Shown here piece after piece: positions 22,212 to 33,960 of a stretch of 64,000 nt of DNA. The stretch's first letter is position 1, and every line of letters starts with the position of its first letter. The notes under the pieces are model-generated. The model saw only the letters and a list, made by a program, of their open reading frames with translations. It searched no databases and was not told where the DNA came from. This DNA comes from Neckera pumila (Eukaryota > Streptophyta > Bryopsida > Hypnales > Neckeraceae): the NCBI GenBank assembly GCA_963969595.1, contig OZ018408.1, positions 27,776,108-27,840,107 of the forward strand, read 5' to 3'. The translations under genes were made by a program, and so were the position numbers.

Positions 22212-23293
22212 TTAGCCCTGAAAGGACCAAGCTACGTTTTTTGGCAACATAGCAATTTTAAGCAGCCCACTACAGATGGAGTTTATATTTTTTTTCTTTG
22301 AAAATTTTACACAACATGTGCCCAAGGAGTAGCTTTAAGGCCCAACAACTTTTGTAACTTTTGACTACATAGTTAAAAAATTATTACATGATATGTGATT
22401 TTCTTTGAACTTTGGGCAGTTCGGGTAGTTCAAAAAATTTCTTTAAAAATGACTTTTTTTTAAAATAAAATTTTTAAATTGGTTCTTTAGATTATATATA
22501 TAGTAAACTTGCCAATCACCGCATAGATGAATTTCAAATCCTTCTCTACAATATTTTAGAAACTTGCAAATTTTAAAACTTGGCACAATTATCAATTGCC
22601 ATGTTAAGATGCATTTTCAAAAAATAGAGTGCGTAAAGGTTTCATCTTGCAAATTTCATTCCAACTCAAAGAAGGCAAACCTAAAATCTTGGTAAAAAAA
22701 CTTTGCTTCCCTTCATCACATAGTATGGTGAGCAAGTATATTTTTGTGTGGTGATTGAGAAGTTTGCTAAGTCGTGAATGGAAAGCTGCCTGTGTGGTGT
22801 TTGGAAATGTGCGGGAAATGGAAGGTTTATTGTACATGGAATACTTTGAATCATTCAATTTTAATCTATGAGTCAAAAGTTATAAGGAGTTTTAATTTGC
22901 GGGAAGTTATGGTTTTCAAAGACTCCATACCTACCCTCAAACTTAAAATCATCATAACTTTTGACTCATATATTGAAATTGAATGATTCAAAGTTTTCCA
23001 TGTATATATAAATCTAAAGAACCAATTAAAATTTTTTATTTTTTAATATAGTCATTTTTAAAGAATTTATTTGAGCTTCCCAAACTGCCCAAAGTTCAAA
23101 GAAAATCACATATCATGTAATAACTTTTTAACTACCCTAGTCAAAAGTTACAAAAATTGTTGGGCCTTAAAGCTACTCCTTGGGCACATGTTGTGTAAAA
23201 TTTTCAAAGAAATAAAATAAAAACTCCATTTGTAGTGAGCTGCCCAAAATCACTATGTTGCCAAAAAATGCAGCTTGGTTCTGTAGGGGTTAG
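22212..23293. mobile_element. TTAA-family palindromic element N4 with TTAG duplication
   Basis: TTAG precedes CCCTGAAAGGACC at the left (22,212) and TTAG follows CTGTAGGGG at the right (23,290-23,293). The same non-palindromic tetramer in direct orientation on both sides shows that these four bases are a target duplication and not part of the inverted repeat. The arms of about 370 bp resemble those of N1 (CAACATAGCAATTTTA, TAGCTTTAAGGCCCAACAA). The left arm is interrupted at 22,503-22,832 by another insertion. Confidence 0.87.
22503..22832. mobile_element. TA-flanked insertion inside the N4 left arm
   Basis: Comparing the two arms of N4 shows an extra 330 bp between TATATA and TACATGG. TA flanks it on each side. 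The ends GTAAACTTGCCAATCACC and the complement of GGAAATGGAAGGTTTATTG are imperfect inverted repeats, as expected for a mariner-type or related short element. A second inner pair, AAACTTGCCAATCACC and GGTGATTGAGAAGTTT, also exists. Confidence 0.7.
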
Positions 23294-23306
23294 TCTACCT
23301 TCAAAT

Positions 23307-24135
23307 TTAACCCCTAAAGTCCCAAGGCCATTTTTCCATCAAAAACACTCAAAACTGCCATTTCTACTGCAAAGAGCAAAAAACTTAAATTTTTTTTTTT
23401 TTTGCATATCCAACTGTAGGATCTTATACTAGACTAGTACAAAAATGTGTGGAATTTTTTCAAAACCTTGACCATGTAGATTGCAAGATTTTTGCAATTG
23501 AAGTGAAAAAAAACAAGTTTTTTAGCACCTTGCTTGATTAGATTTTATGGCTTTAAATTTCTTAATTCAAAATTTTTGAACTATTGATTTTGATTTTATA
23601 AATTTTTACATTGAACAACTGAGTTGAGAATCTAAGATAAAAAATTCAACAAAAAAACACTTCATTTTCACTCATTAAACAACTATTAAGCAGAAGTAAG
23701 TTCTAGATTGGAAGGAAAACTAAATCGTTAATAGCTCTAAGGTGGAATTAAAACACAATAATTCCAATAGTGAGATTGTTCTAATAAAAAAATTTAATCC
23801 TATCTTGTAGTTTATTTTGAAAAATTGTAAAAATTGCGTTCGAAAATGAATTCTATAAATTATTTTTTCAAGAAGATATTTAGATTGCCCAAAAAACAAG
23901 ATTGTTCATAATTTTCTCATCACTAGTCTAAATAGAATGAGTCAAACCTTCAAATCTAGACAACAAAATAACTTTTGTTGCCGGGCGCCGATTGGAAATA
24001 AGACTATAGTTCCAGAAAGCTAATGTGATTTCCAATCTTCCAAAAAAGTTTCAAAAAATCAAGTCAAAAATTGAAATCACGCAAGCCTACCCGAAATTCC
24101 AAGGGTCCCACGTAGAGTCCCAAATAGATTTTGAG
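23307..24135. mobile_element. TTAA-family element N5 (right end eroded)
   Basis: The left end TTAACCCCTAAAGTCCCAAGG is intact. The interior, including AAAACTGCCATTTCTA, TAGGATCTTATACTAGACT and GCCGGGCGCCGATTGGAAA, matches N7 (54,028) and the reverse complement of N6 (37,505). The right end fades near 24,135 without a clear TTAA. Confidence 0.7.
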
Positions 24136-24361
24136 ATATTTCCAATCAAATTTTAGATTTTGAAAAAAGAAAAGCTTTTTTTCCAAGGCATAATGACTTC
24201 AGGGGCCCATATCTCTTATTCTCACAAAAAAAGAGTTTGTCATTTTTGACCAAATGAAATTTTGAATAGTTAAGAACATGCATGCCAATTTTCTTGGAGT
24301 TACCTTGATTGGCTAATAGCACCTAAAAGAAGCATGTTCTATACTTCAACACCTAAAAAAT

Positions 24362-24515
24362 GGCCTTAATCCCTCAAAGTTTCTGTAGATGTCGAAAAAC
24401 ATCTCATATGTCCAATTTGGATAATTTTTGCAAAAGTTATTGGCCTCCAAAGTTTGCAGCCAGTCAACCCTGATTCCGTCCGATTCGTCCGATTCTATCC
24501 GATATGACAACTCTG
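24362..24515. repeat. Dispersed repeat X, copy 2
   Basis: Direct repeat of 36-190 with scattered substitutions. The short GTCCGATTCGTCCGATTC duplication lies at its end. Confidence 0.75.
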
Positions 24516-24529
24516 CTGCTAATCCCACT

Positions 24530-25640
24530 CAAACTTCACATCAAATTTTACCATACAATGAACACTCTTGTAATTGACACATCCCAGTTTTAGCATATAC
24601 TGTAAACACAATACATATTATAATTTCCAATTAGGCTCACAGATAATACTTCCAAACTTCAACCAAGCAGATGAGGCACATGCACATCACTCACATTATA
24701 TTCACTTGGCCTAAAAATATATCATATTAATCCAAATTGGTGGGCAAGTCACCATTATTATTTGAACATTCATTTCCATAGTTTGTTCTTCATATATAAC
24801 ATCTCACCAACTTAACACTTAAACTCTTCCACCATCACCCCAATCACTCAGTACATCATAACTAATTTGTAACTATGATTCCACACTCAGTCCAAACTAA
24901 TCACCCAATCTCTCGTCTCATTACACACCACAAATTCCCAACATAGACATGGTTATGCTTTCCAACACAAATTTCTCTCCAATTTAATTTCACAAATCAG
25001 CTTTCCTATTCGGTCTAAAAAATTTTCACTACCATTTCAACATTTAAGAACTCCATTTCTCTTCCACAAATTCTTCCACTTTCCTATCCCCAACTTGGAC
25101 ATCTATACTTCATTACATCACACTTGAATATCGTGGATCATCTTCAAGATTCTGCAAGTACATTCACAGCACACATACATCAAGCAATCAACTTGAAACA
25201 CACAAAAGAAAACTACACAATTTGACTAGCTAGATACGCACTAACATGTTCTAAAACAACGGGTGAAGACAAATGAGAACAAACACCTCTTAATAGAAAA
25301 TTCAAACAAACGGTTACCAAATTGGAGAAGACGGCCTAATTACTTCCAACAACCCAAATTGGAACTTACATACAACCAACCATAACAACTCCCACATCCA
25401 CTTATAACTCGGCTTTGACCTCTGGATCATTTCCAACTAGGTTAGACTCCCCCTATAGATGAACTTGGTCATCAAAATCCGAATTGAAAATCTACAAATA
25501 GTCAACAGGAAACCTGATTGGAATATTACTTTAATTTCTTATAAAACTGAATCCAATAGCTGAACTCTCAACTTGGTAAAATACCTACAAAACGACCAAA
25601 TTGGAACATAATAACCAGACAAACTGCCTAAATAGAACAA
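24530..25640. repeat. C/A-rich region with recurring CCAATTTGG-like motifs
   Basis: The plus strand is poor in G. Variants of CCAAATTGG, CCAACTTGG, CCAACTAGG and CCAATTAGG recur irregularly, for example near 24,628, 24,731, 25,090, 25,317, 25,354, 25,433 and 25,597. The region 38,450-39,430 has the same texture. It is probably the relic of an old transposon; no frame or boundary was recognised. Confidence 0.4.
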
Positions 25641-26004
25641 AATATACCAAAAATTCACTTAAAATTTACAAAAAAATAAATCAAAATCAATTATCTATAG
25701 TTCCTAACAATCTGCTTATAATATCAATTGTTAAATTTCAAAAATTGACGCATATAATTTTATTTTTTAATTTTGTAGGATCTAATTTGGCTTTTTTCTC
25801 CTTGGTTAAATTTAAAAATGTATACAAATTTGAGAGAATTTTTTATTTATCAAAATTTTCAATTAAAAAATACTAAAATGCCTTCCATTCTCATACAATT
25901 TTTTTAGGGGGGGACAAAAAAGCATTCTTCATCTTTTTATAATATTTCTTCTATAAAAGCTGTGTTTCTTGCCTATGAAGTTGATCATCCAAAATTGTTA
26001 TAAA

Positions 26005-26735
26005 GGATGATTGCACAAAACACTTGTACTATTTTCTGTCACACGTTGTGTGTTTATTAGTTTTTTGGCCATAACTTTTGCATTTTGACTCCAAATGACT
26101 CAAAATTCACAGACAAGGTACTTATGACTATTATACGCCTTATCTAATTTTGGGAATTTAGATTTTTGTTTTACTATTTAATAATAGCCCCCAATTTTGT
26201 GTCACACTTACCAATTTGGGGGGATTTAGTACTATTTAGTATCCCAAAAAACAAATTTGAAGCTGAAATTTAGAGGAGATGGTTTTCTAGTAGACTTATG
26301 GCTACAAAGGAATTCTAAAAATACTTAATTTTATATGGTGTAGAAGTCTATAATATGAGCTTAATTCAACTTCCATTTTGAAACATATAAGACAAATTTT
26401 TAGTGGTTCTTGTGGTGAATGACCATTTCCATAGAGTTGTTAAAAATGGCTAATTTTTTTTTTTTGTTTGTTTGTTTTTTTATTTTAAATTTTATCATGT
26501 TTTAAACTTATTTAAACATCAAAATATCTATTTTCTTGAATTTTGGCACTTTTCTAGTTCTCCTAATTTAGAGAATTTTCCTAGGCTTTTCCTTTGGTGG
26601 TAACCTTCGTTTCAAAGGTGTATACACTAGCTATATTTTTTTAAATCATTTTTCTAATTTTTAAACCACTCTAGAAAAAATCATGAATATTGTTGCAAAA
26701 TGCAACAAATAGTACAAGTGCTTCGTGCAATCACC
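26005..26735. mobile_element. TIR element family B, copy 2
   Basis: The left end GGATGATTGCAC..CACTTGTACTATT is mirrored by the right end AATAGTACAAGTG..GTGCAATCACC. The length is 731 bp with no transposase. It is the intact counterpart of 195-1,210 and lacks the MITE that the other copy carries. Confidence 0.83.
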
Positions 26736-27788
26736 TTAATCTAAAAATCCAATAGTGAATATTTTCCACAATTAATTCCATGCATACTAGACAAAGTAGT
26801 CTTTACTTTTGTACGATTAAAATGAAAAATTTCAAGCACATCTATGTACAAAAATATATCAAAGTGGAACAATTCAATGAAAGCCTCCATTGTCAAAAAA
26901 TTGCTAGGCCTTAAAGGATTGAATGAACACTTCGAAGATTCAAAACCACAACTTTTCAAGAAGCTGAAAAGTTGAGATATTTCATACTTCAAAGGTGTCC
27001 ATTCAAGGTGAGTTTAGTGGTTAGGATAAGCTACTATATATTTCCAACTCCGAAAATTTGTAAAATATTCCTTGAATATTGGAATAACCTCATCAAATTT
27101 TTTTGATCATTCAACCTTTGAGGGAGTGGAACCAGAAAAAGTCTCTCTTTTAAGTGGTACTCTATAGGTTTCCCTCTCCAAGACAATCCACAATGAGCGT
27201 GTTCTTGGAGTGTTTGACTTTGAAAAGTCCCCCAAGGGAGAGTTTTTGTCCAAGTTTTTGTCGAAAGTTTTTTTCAGCTATGAAAGGATAGCTTGATAAA
27301 CTACATGGGAAAAATATGAAAATTTCAAAAAAATAAAATGGGGAGGAGTCCAGGCAGCCCCAGGAGTTGAGCTATGACCAAAAATGGTTGATAGGGCATT
27401 TACGGGTTAAGAAAAGAAAGATATTCAAGAATCACACCGAAATAGCAACTAGAGGAAGTTAACTGCCACATAAAACTTTACTTTGAGTGACGTGATTTGA
27501 TATGGTTTTTATGTGCTCTGAATGAAACGGTCTGATATTTGTATGTGTCCTTAGCCTAGTTGTTGCATCACTGCACACAAATAAACCTGAACTTGTAGGA
27601 TAAGCAAAATAATAACAGGTGGTATGGATTCCCAAAGATCAAATTAACGATTAGCTCATTAAGTCTGGCTTGCTGCATATCAAATCCTGCGGGCAAAAAT
27701 GGACTATGATCCACCGCCCTATATGCACAAAAGACAGGATATGGTTGATGCACTCCCCTTGTATTCTGGATAGTAATCTAACAAATCC
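26736..27788. other. Downstream flank of the glucosidase gene
   Basis: This should include the 3' untranslated region and terminator of the minus-strand gene that ends at 27,789, though no clean AATAAA was seen in the expected place. A TTTACGGG-TTAA at about 27,400-27,410 looks like a degenerate right end of the TTAA family without a sure partner. Confidence 0.3.
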
Positions 27789-30700
27789 TTAACCAAGTTT
27801 GATTGACCAATCATCAGCAATGCGCACATTTGGAAGTCTAAGAATCAAGGCGCTCGAATGAGCGCCCTGTATTAATGAAGGAGCTCCAATGTCGGTTTGA
27901 ATCCACCTTTGCTCGGACTCCACAACTGCGTGCTTACCAGTGACAAGATCTTTAGCTCGAACACCCATAAAAACAATGCGCTCAACAAGGCAAGAGGATG
28001 TAAACTTCTTCGGATTCGACTTGGAGGGTGCCAAGTTAGTAGACGTAAGTTTTCCTTTCGCAAACTTGAAGCGTCTATGGATGAAGGCACCCTGTTCAAA
28101 CTCGTAGCTTTTGCCATCATCAATGTATAGCTCGCCTTCAGCCTCGTATTTGGAATTTAATGCCACCACCTGGTTGCAACATCAGCTGTTAATTTCTTCT
28201 TAAAATCAAAGGGAGCAGAAAACTATCTGTAACTTACAAGCATATCAAGCCATCATCGAAGAAAACATAATGCTCAAGTAGCCGGTACAAGCCACTCTCT
28301 AAAAGGTCCACAGTTTATTAGCTCTGGACCGAAGGGGAGGAAGCTTTGCATCGATAGAAGCTACAGTGAGAAAGCGAGACAGGGACAGGGCCTCATGTAG
28401 CGCAGCGTAGCTGCAGCTTCTATTTAGAGTATGATACACTATTTTTTGTACAATTACTGCAAATTCAAACACCATGTATTAGAGTCCCTATCAATGGATA
28501 AGATTACAAAACACCGTTTAGTGAGCTTTGGATCTTGCGTTGGCAGCTTGCTTACTGGCTGACTATTTACTCAAAAGCTATTTGACGACGGACACCGAAA
28601 ATACAATATTTAACAAAAATAGGTCCATTCACTTTTTGGCAAGCCAAATCATGGATGACACTAGACAGAAAAAAGGTATAGCAATAGGAACATACCAAGG
28701 TGTAAGGGTCATTCTGCATTTGAGAGGAGCTCCGACGATGTCTTAGCTTTTTAGGAATGATGGAGCCTGCACGCTGGTACACTGGTATGCCAGTTTCTAG
28801 AGTCACTGGAATCTCCACTTCTTGTCCCCCTGGAAATGTGACCCCTGATCTAACATCATACCATGTTTCATTGCCAGGGAAATAAACCATCTCAGACTTC
28901 GCTCCCTGCCATCCACACCAGTCACCACCTCAATCACTTGAGCAGCGAGATCATAATGCGCAAGTCCGTAGAAAACCATTGCTTGATATATGCTACATCT
29001 CTTGAATAGTCAAACTGCTTCCATTGCAGATATTTCTTTTAGATAGACACAGTTGAAAACAAGACAAATCAACTTTGATTTATGTACAGTAAACGATCAG
29101 ATATTCAAGGTAGAGATCAAGTCTATAATGCCATAAGGTTGTAGCCACCCGTTACCTCAGAGTAAACTCCATGTACTAAGAGGCTTGGTCCAAGGAGGAA
29201 CTCATCATCCCTTGCGAAAGTAGCTTCATCCTCAGGGAACTCCATCCACAATGGCCGCACAAGAGGAATACCTGTCACGCTGGCTTCCTTAAATAATGTG
29301 TAAACATAAGGTAATATCTGGTAACGCGCGCTGATTGCCTGCCGCATGTAAGCTGTGTATGGTTCCCTGCATGTCACCATTCGTTAGTCACAGATGTCCA
29401 CGCTGCAATGTAAGGTTTACTTCGTACTTGAGATTGGCGATGGCATCATAAAACTTCCTAGGAAACGAAAACAGGAAAAGAAATATTAAAGCAATTTGCA
29501 AAACAGCGCCCAACAAATTATGAAAGACTCACCCGAAAAGCCAAGGCTCCCTGCGCTTTGTGTCTAGATGACCATGGCCCCGAAAGAAGGGATAGTAAGT
29601 ACCCAACTGGTACCACCTTGTCAGCAACTCGGGGTCTGGGTTTCCGAAGAAGCCACCTACATCGGCACCTGCAACAAAAGGGGAAAAGGAATGGACCATT
29701 AGATTCAACGCAACATGTTCCGTCCATGCCCAGGTCCTTGCACAGAGCCTGACTTTAACCCCTACAGGCCATGAAGGCCCCCATAGAGCTTCGACATTCT
29801 TGACAGTTTTGTCTAATAGAAGATGAAGTCAACTAGCAAATTTCAAGTAGAAAACCCTCAGAAAATTTTATGGTCTATTTTAAACTAATTATTGATCTTG
29901 TAACTGAGCACTCCAGCGAAGAAAGTGTGCTGATGAAGGAAATTTAGCTTAGTGCTATTTATACTATGTAATTTCTAATTCATCTTGGCATTCAAAATAA
30001 GAAAAAATCATAAAGGGGGGCAATCCACAGTCTGCACACGTGGAATTTTCAATAATCTAATCTATTGAGGGAACGATTAGATTATTGAGGGACTTCATTT
30101 TGATATCTTTTACAATATCCGAACAAAGACTTTGCAATAACAAACTACAAATAAAGAGGTGAAAATGATTTACAGAAGTGAGAAAAAATGCAAACACCAT
30201 GTGATGCTTAAGGGTAATCAATACTCAGCAACGAGGAGCGATTAAGAAGGACATGGTAATCACTGCGACCAAAAACTTAGAAACATAGAAACCAATACAA
30301 GAGTATAATATACAAATTCTGGTACTTGGAAACTCACCAGCATTTGCAATACCCGTTACTCCAAGTGCCAACAGCATTGGCACTGAGACACGAACGTGTC
30401 TCCAATCCGCGGTATTGTCTCCAGTCCATATCGCACCTACTTTCTGAGTGCCAGCGAAGAAGGCTCGTGACAATACAAAGGGTCGATCTTTACCTCCTCC
30501 TCGATTCAGAAGACCTTGTACAGATCCCATATGGAAATAGTAGCCGTAGGCATTATGGAGGTCACGGTGCTCCACACTACCATAATGAATTGCATCTTTT
30601 GGCATCGTTGCCTAACCCGAACACCAAAAAACCCCAAACGTTAACTCTGAAACGACGGGCTGGTCACCGTGGAAATCATCCGTTTAGATACCGTGTGTTA

Positions 30701-33700
30701 ACATGCATAAAAAAAAATCCAAAAGCACTCATTGGAGGTCAAACTAGTGTGCAAGACCTCCCTTTTCGCACAAAATTCCAAGGATGAACAACTGCAGTTC
30801 TGTTTTAAATGGAAGGATCCTCTATCGGCCATCATCCATCGGCCACTTTCCGGCCTCCACGTCCTTACAGGTTTTATCGTTGCGCACGAATACTACGGAG
30901 CTGACCTCCCCCCGCCCTCCTTCATATACGTCCTCCACATTGCACAAAATTGCCATTTATGAACAGGAAAGTAGAGGTAGTGGTAGGAAGTAGTAGAACA
31001 AAAAGGTGAAGAAAGTAGTACCTCAGGGCCATTGAACACAGAGGGCTCATTCATGTCGTTCCATATGTACAAAATAGGGGTTGATCCCACGTAATAACTA
31101 ACGGAAAATTTGGTTGCCCACCAGGACCGAACATCAGGGCTGAGCATATCAAGATACGAAGATGACCCCGGCCAACACCAACCATCAAAGTCTCGTCCAT
31201 TCACGTCTTTCACGTAATGACCAAGGGAGGTGGCCTCTTTATGCAGAGGAAAATTCTCATCTCTCTTCACATGAGGATCCACAATTGTCACCATATGACG
31301 ACCCTTTGCCGCAATTTTGTTCTGCATTTCTTTGGGATTAGGGAACAAGTTCCGGTCCCAAGTAAAATACTTCTTGCCATCAGTATGCTCGATGTCAAGC
31401 CAGATAGTGTCATATGGGATATCGTGCTCATCAAATGAAGCGTCTACCCCTGACACATCAGCCTCATCCTTGTAGTTCCACCTACACTGATGGTAAGCCG
31501 TAGAAAAGAGCTGTGGAATTGTTGATGTTCCCGTCACAGAACAATACTGTTCAACCACATTTTTGGGACTTGGACCAACAAATACAAAAGCATCAAAAAC
31601 TCCGCTCTCCACTATCCAATGGGTATCAACACGTTTCGAATCCATTTCTCCAGTCGAATGCTTAACCAAGTTGCTTTCATCACCCACCTCTTCAATACCC
31701 ATTTGCTCCCAACCCGGTGCAAGAACGTCTATTTGCATCTCAGCAGCATTTAGTAGAAAGAAACCAGTAGTTCGCTTCTTGCTGTGAGAGAGCATCACAG
31801 GGATAGAACCATATAACCCAAATGGTGATTCGTCCAAATACTCAAACACGTCCAGGTTGAAGAGTCGGTAAGGCTCGGAGTTAATGTTAGGCCCCTTTGT
31901 AGGTTTGAGACCAAAGCTGGTCGCGCGCTCAGGGATACCATACACATGATCTGATCCATGAAAGGAGACGTCAAAGCTTACAGTTTGTGGTCCATAGGGT
32001 CTTTTGTCAGTGTGGGTGCGGAAAGGGTCTTCCCAGTCATCGCCCTCTTTCTTTACTTGCAAGTGTTGAATGTCGAAAAGGTTCCGGCTATTGATGGAGA
32101 GGACAAGATCATCTCCTCGTTTCACTTGAACCTGTGAAGTCATAATGTAACAATGAGCAGAAAAGACTTGAAATGCGCTACACCGAGGCAGAATAAAAGC
32201 AGCAATCATCCCAAAAGGGCAACCTAAAATCAAAGCACAAAAAGAGCAAGGTAGCCATTGAGACTATCGAGAAATTCCTGAACGAATACGCAAATTCGTC
32301 AAACCCATAATTTCACCTGTCATAACGCAATAGACTAATACCGAAGTCTATATCATACCACGCCTGGGTCGTTTCTGGGTGTTTGGAATCGCTAGGGTAG
32401 TTTTACTGCGTGGAATTACTAGATCCTTCTAGTACATTCAAAAAATAGAAGTAATATATCACTATATTCAATCCGATGTTCATCGCTTCCATGTATGATC
32501 CTATGCATAGCACGCCCTTCCAAATAATTCCAGGTCGGTGCATAGCACAGGTGTTTATAACGAAATATAATTAACTCGCAAATGAACATCATGCGATTCT
32601 AATCAATCCAGGAGTCTCACATAAATATGGCTGTGCCGGATCATCTCGTAATGCGACGTGAAAAATTCCAATAGCCAGTTAGTGATCTTAACTTTGGATT
32701 ACTCTCAGATTTCACTAACCCCTTGCTGTGTGATTGCACCCTAGTTTGAAGAGAGCTGCGAAAATTAACCCCACAGGCAATTCAGACCACCTAGTGACAA
32801 AAGGTAATTCCTAAAAACAACCACATATTCGTCAAAATGGCAGCTTTCAGTGAAATTGACAAAGTTTCAATCGCCCCACTGAAACCTCAGATCTATACCA
32901 GTCCTACTTTTAAAGCTATGAGCATTTAAAAGTCCCATTTTCGGCACTCTGGAACACGAATAATCCCACATACACCACATACACGAATCTGACCACGGTT
33001 CTAACCCTAAATGAACGGTGTATGCTAATCTATTAGGAGAGTCGCGCGAAATGTACAACACCCAGCTGAAGTAATCAATGCCGATCAATTGAATCTCATA
33101 ACCTAACCCTAATTCCTTTTTTAAAACAGTCAGATGTTTGAGGCTTCGAGCAATACAAAACCCAAATGACCACATTGTGCATCTGCTCATCATCAACTTC
33201 CTCTCCGATCGCAAAGACAGACAGAGGTCACGATCACTGACCTGAAACGGCTTATGCTGAATCGTAACCTCATGCCCACTCAGCTGGACGACCGAGGCGC
33301 CCTTCTTCTCCACAACGCGGCTGAGCTTGAGCCGCTTCTGCTCGAACTCCGCGACCACCACATCCGGCACCTCGAACCTCTTCCGCGTCGCCTTCTCTTC
33401 CAGAACCCTAATCCTCACAATCCCATCCCTGTAAGCTGAGAGCTCCAAGGCCAATGCCTCCTCTTCAACCCCGGCAGGAATCAATCGCGCCGTGAGGCGC
33501 CCCTCTCCGCTCACCTTCACCTCCCGCGCCTCGATCTCTCGGCCTCCCTCTCCGCGAGCCCACGCCGCCGCTCGCTCCCGCACGTCTTTGCAGAATTTGG
33601 ACTGATGGCACTTGCGGAACTCCGCTTCCTTGAATGCTGAACCAAATACTGCGAGGGAAAGGAAAATCAACAAGAGGCAAGAGAGCCTCCTCCCCGTTGG

Positions 33701-33706
33701 GGCCAT
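27789..33706 (-). CDS. ER glucosidase II alpha subunit (GH31), 7 exons
   Basis: Trims the inner glucoses from N-linked glycans in the ER, for calnexin/calreticulin folding control; orthologous to Arabidopsis PSL5/RSW3 and animal GANAB. Exons in coding order: 33,706-33,242; 32,131-31,022; 30,611-30,338; 29,668-29,533; 29,366-29,156; 28,905-28,696; 28,169-27,789. All introns are GT-AG, phases match, and the product is 928 residues (Arabidopsis about 920). The ATG at 33,706 (GCGATGGCC) is the first in frame; the TTG five codons upstream is not a plausible start. Residues 1-24 form a signal peptide ending GSA. A conserved N-terminal Cys pair, mutarotase-like domain, GH31 barrel and beta-sandwich tail follow. 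The nucleophile lies in IWNDMNEPS (Asp ~514) and the acid/base in WTGDNTA (Asp ~590). There is no C-terminal ER retrieval motif, as expected for a subunit held by its beta partner. No stop or frameshift was found. Confidence 0.97.
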
Positions 33707-33960
33707 CGCGGTGATCCTCAATCGGAACTCAAAACCCTCGCGGTATCAAACCTTGCGGCACTCCTGAGGGAGCTTCAGTCGTAGTCCGCCATAGCCACGG
33801 TCTCCCAAAGTCTCTCGTCACGGACTCAGGCTAGCTTAGATTTGTACCTAGGTCGGAGATCTGGACAAATGGTAGATTTCGAACCCTCCACGACTGCTCG
33901 CAATACAGTATTGGGATTCTGAGAACTGTAGAGTTTCGCTGCACTAATAATGAAATTTCG
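33707..33960 (-). promoter_or_regulatory. 5' UTR and presumed promoter of the glucosidase II gene
   Basis: A block of more balanced composition directly upstream of the start codon, ending abruptly in AT-rich DNA near 33,950. No convincing TATA box is visible on the minus strand, as is common for housekeeping genes. CCACG appears twice on the plus strand (about 33,797 and 33,887), but no complete ER-stress element (CCAAT-N9-CCACG) was found. Confidence 0.45.

Noticed and set aside
29414..29460. A possible extra 47-base exon (AAG-TTT-TAT-GAT...) between exons 4 and 5 of the glucosidase gene
   Set aside because: It has acceptor- and donor-like ends, but exon 4 joins exon 5 directly in phase to give the family sequence WLFGE, and including the extra piece would add residues absent from the family and break the phase with exon 5.
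33707..33721. An upstream start for the glucosidase five codons before the chosen ATG
   Set aside because: The codon at 33,721-33,719 is TTG; the first in-frame ATG is 33,706-33,704, which also gives a standard signal peptide.
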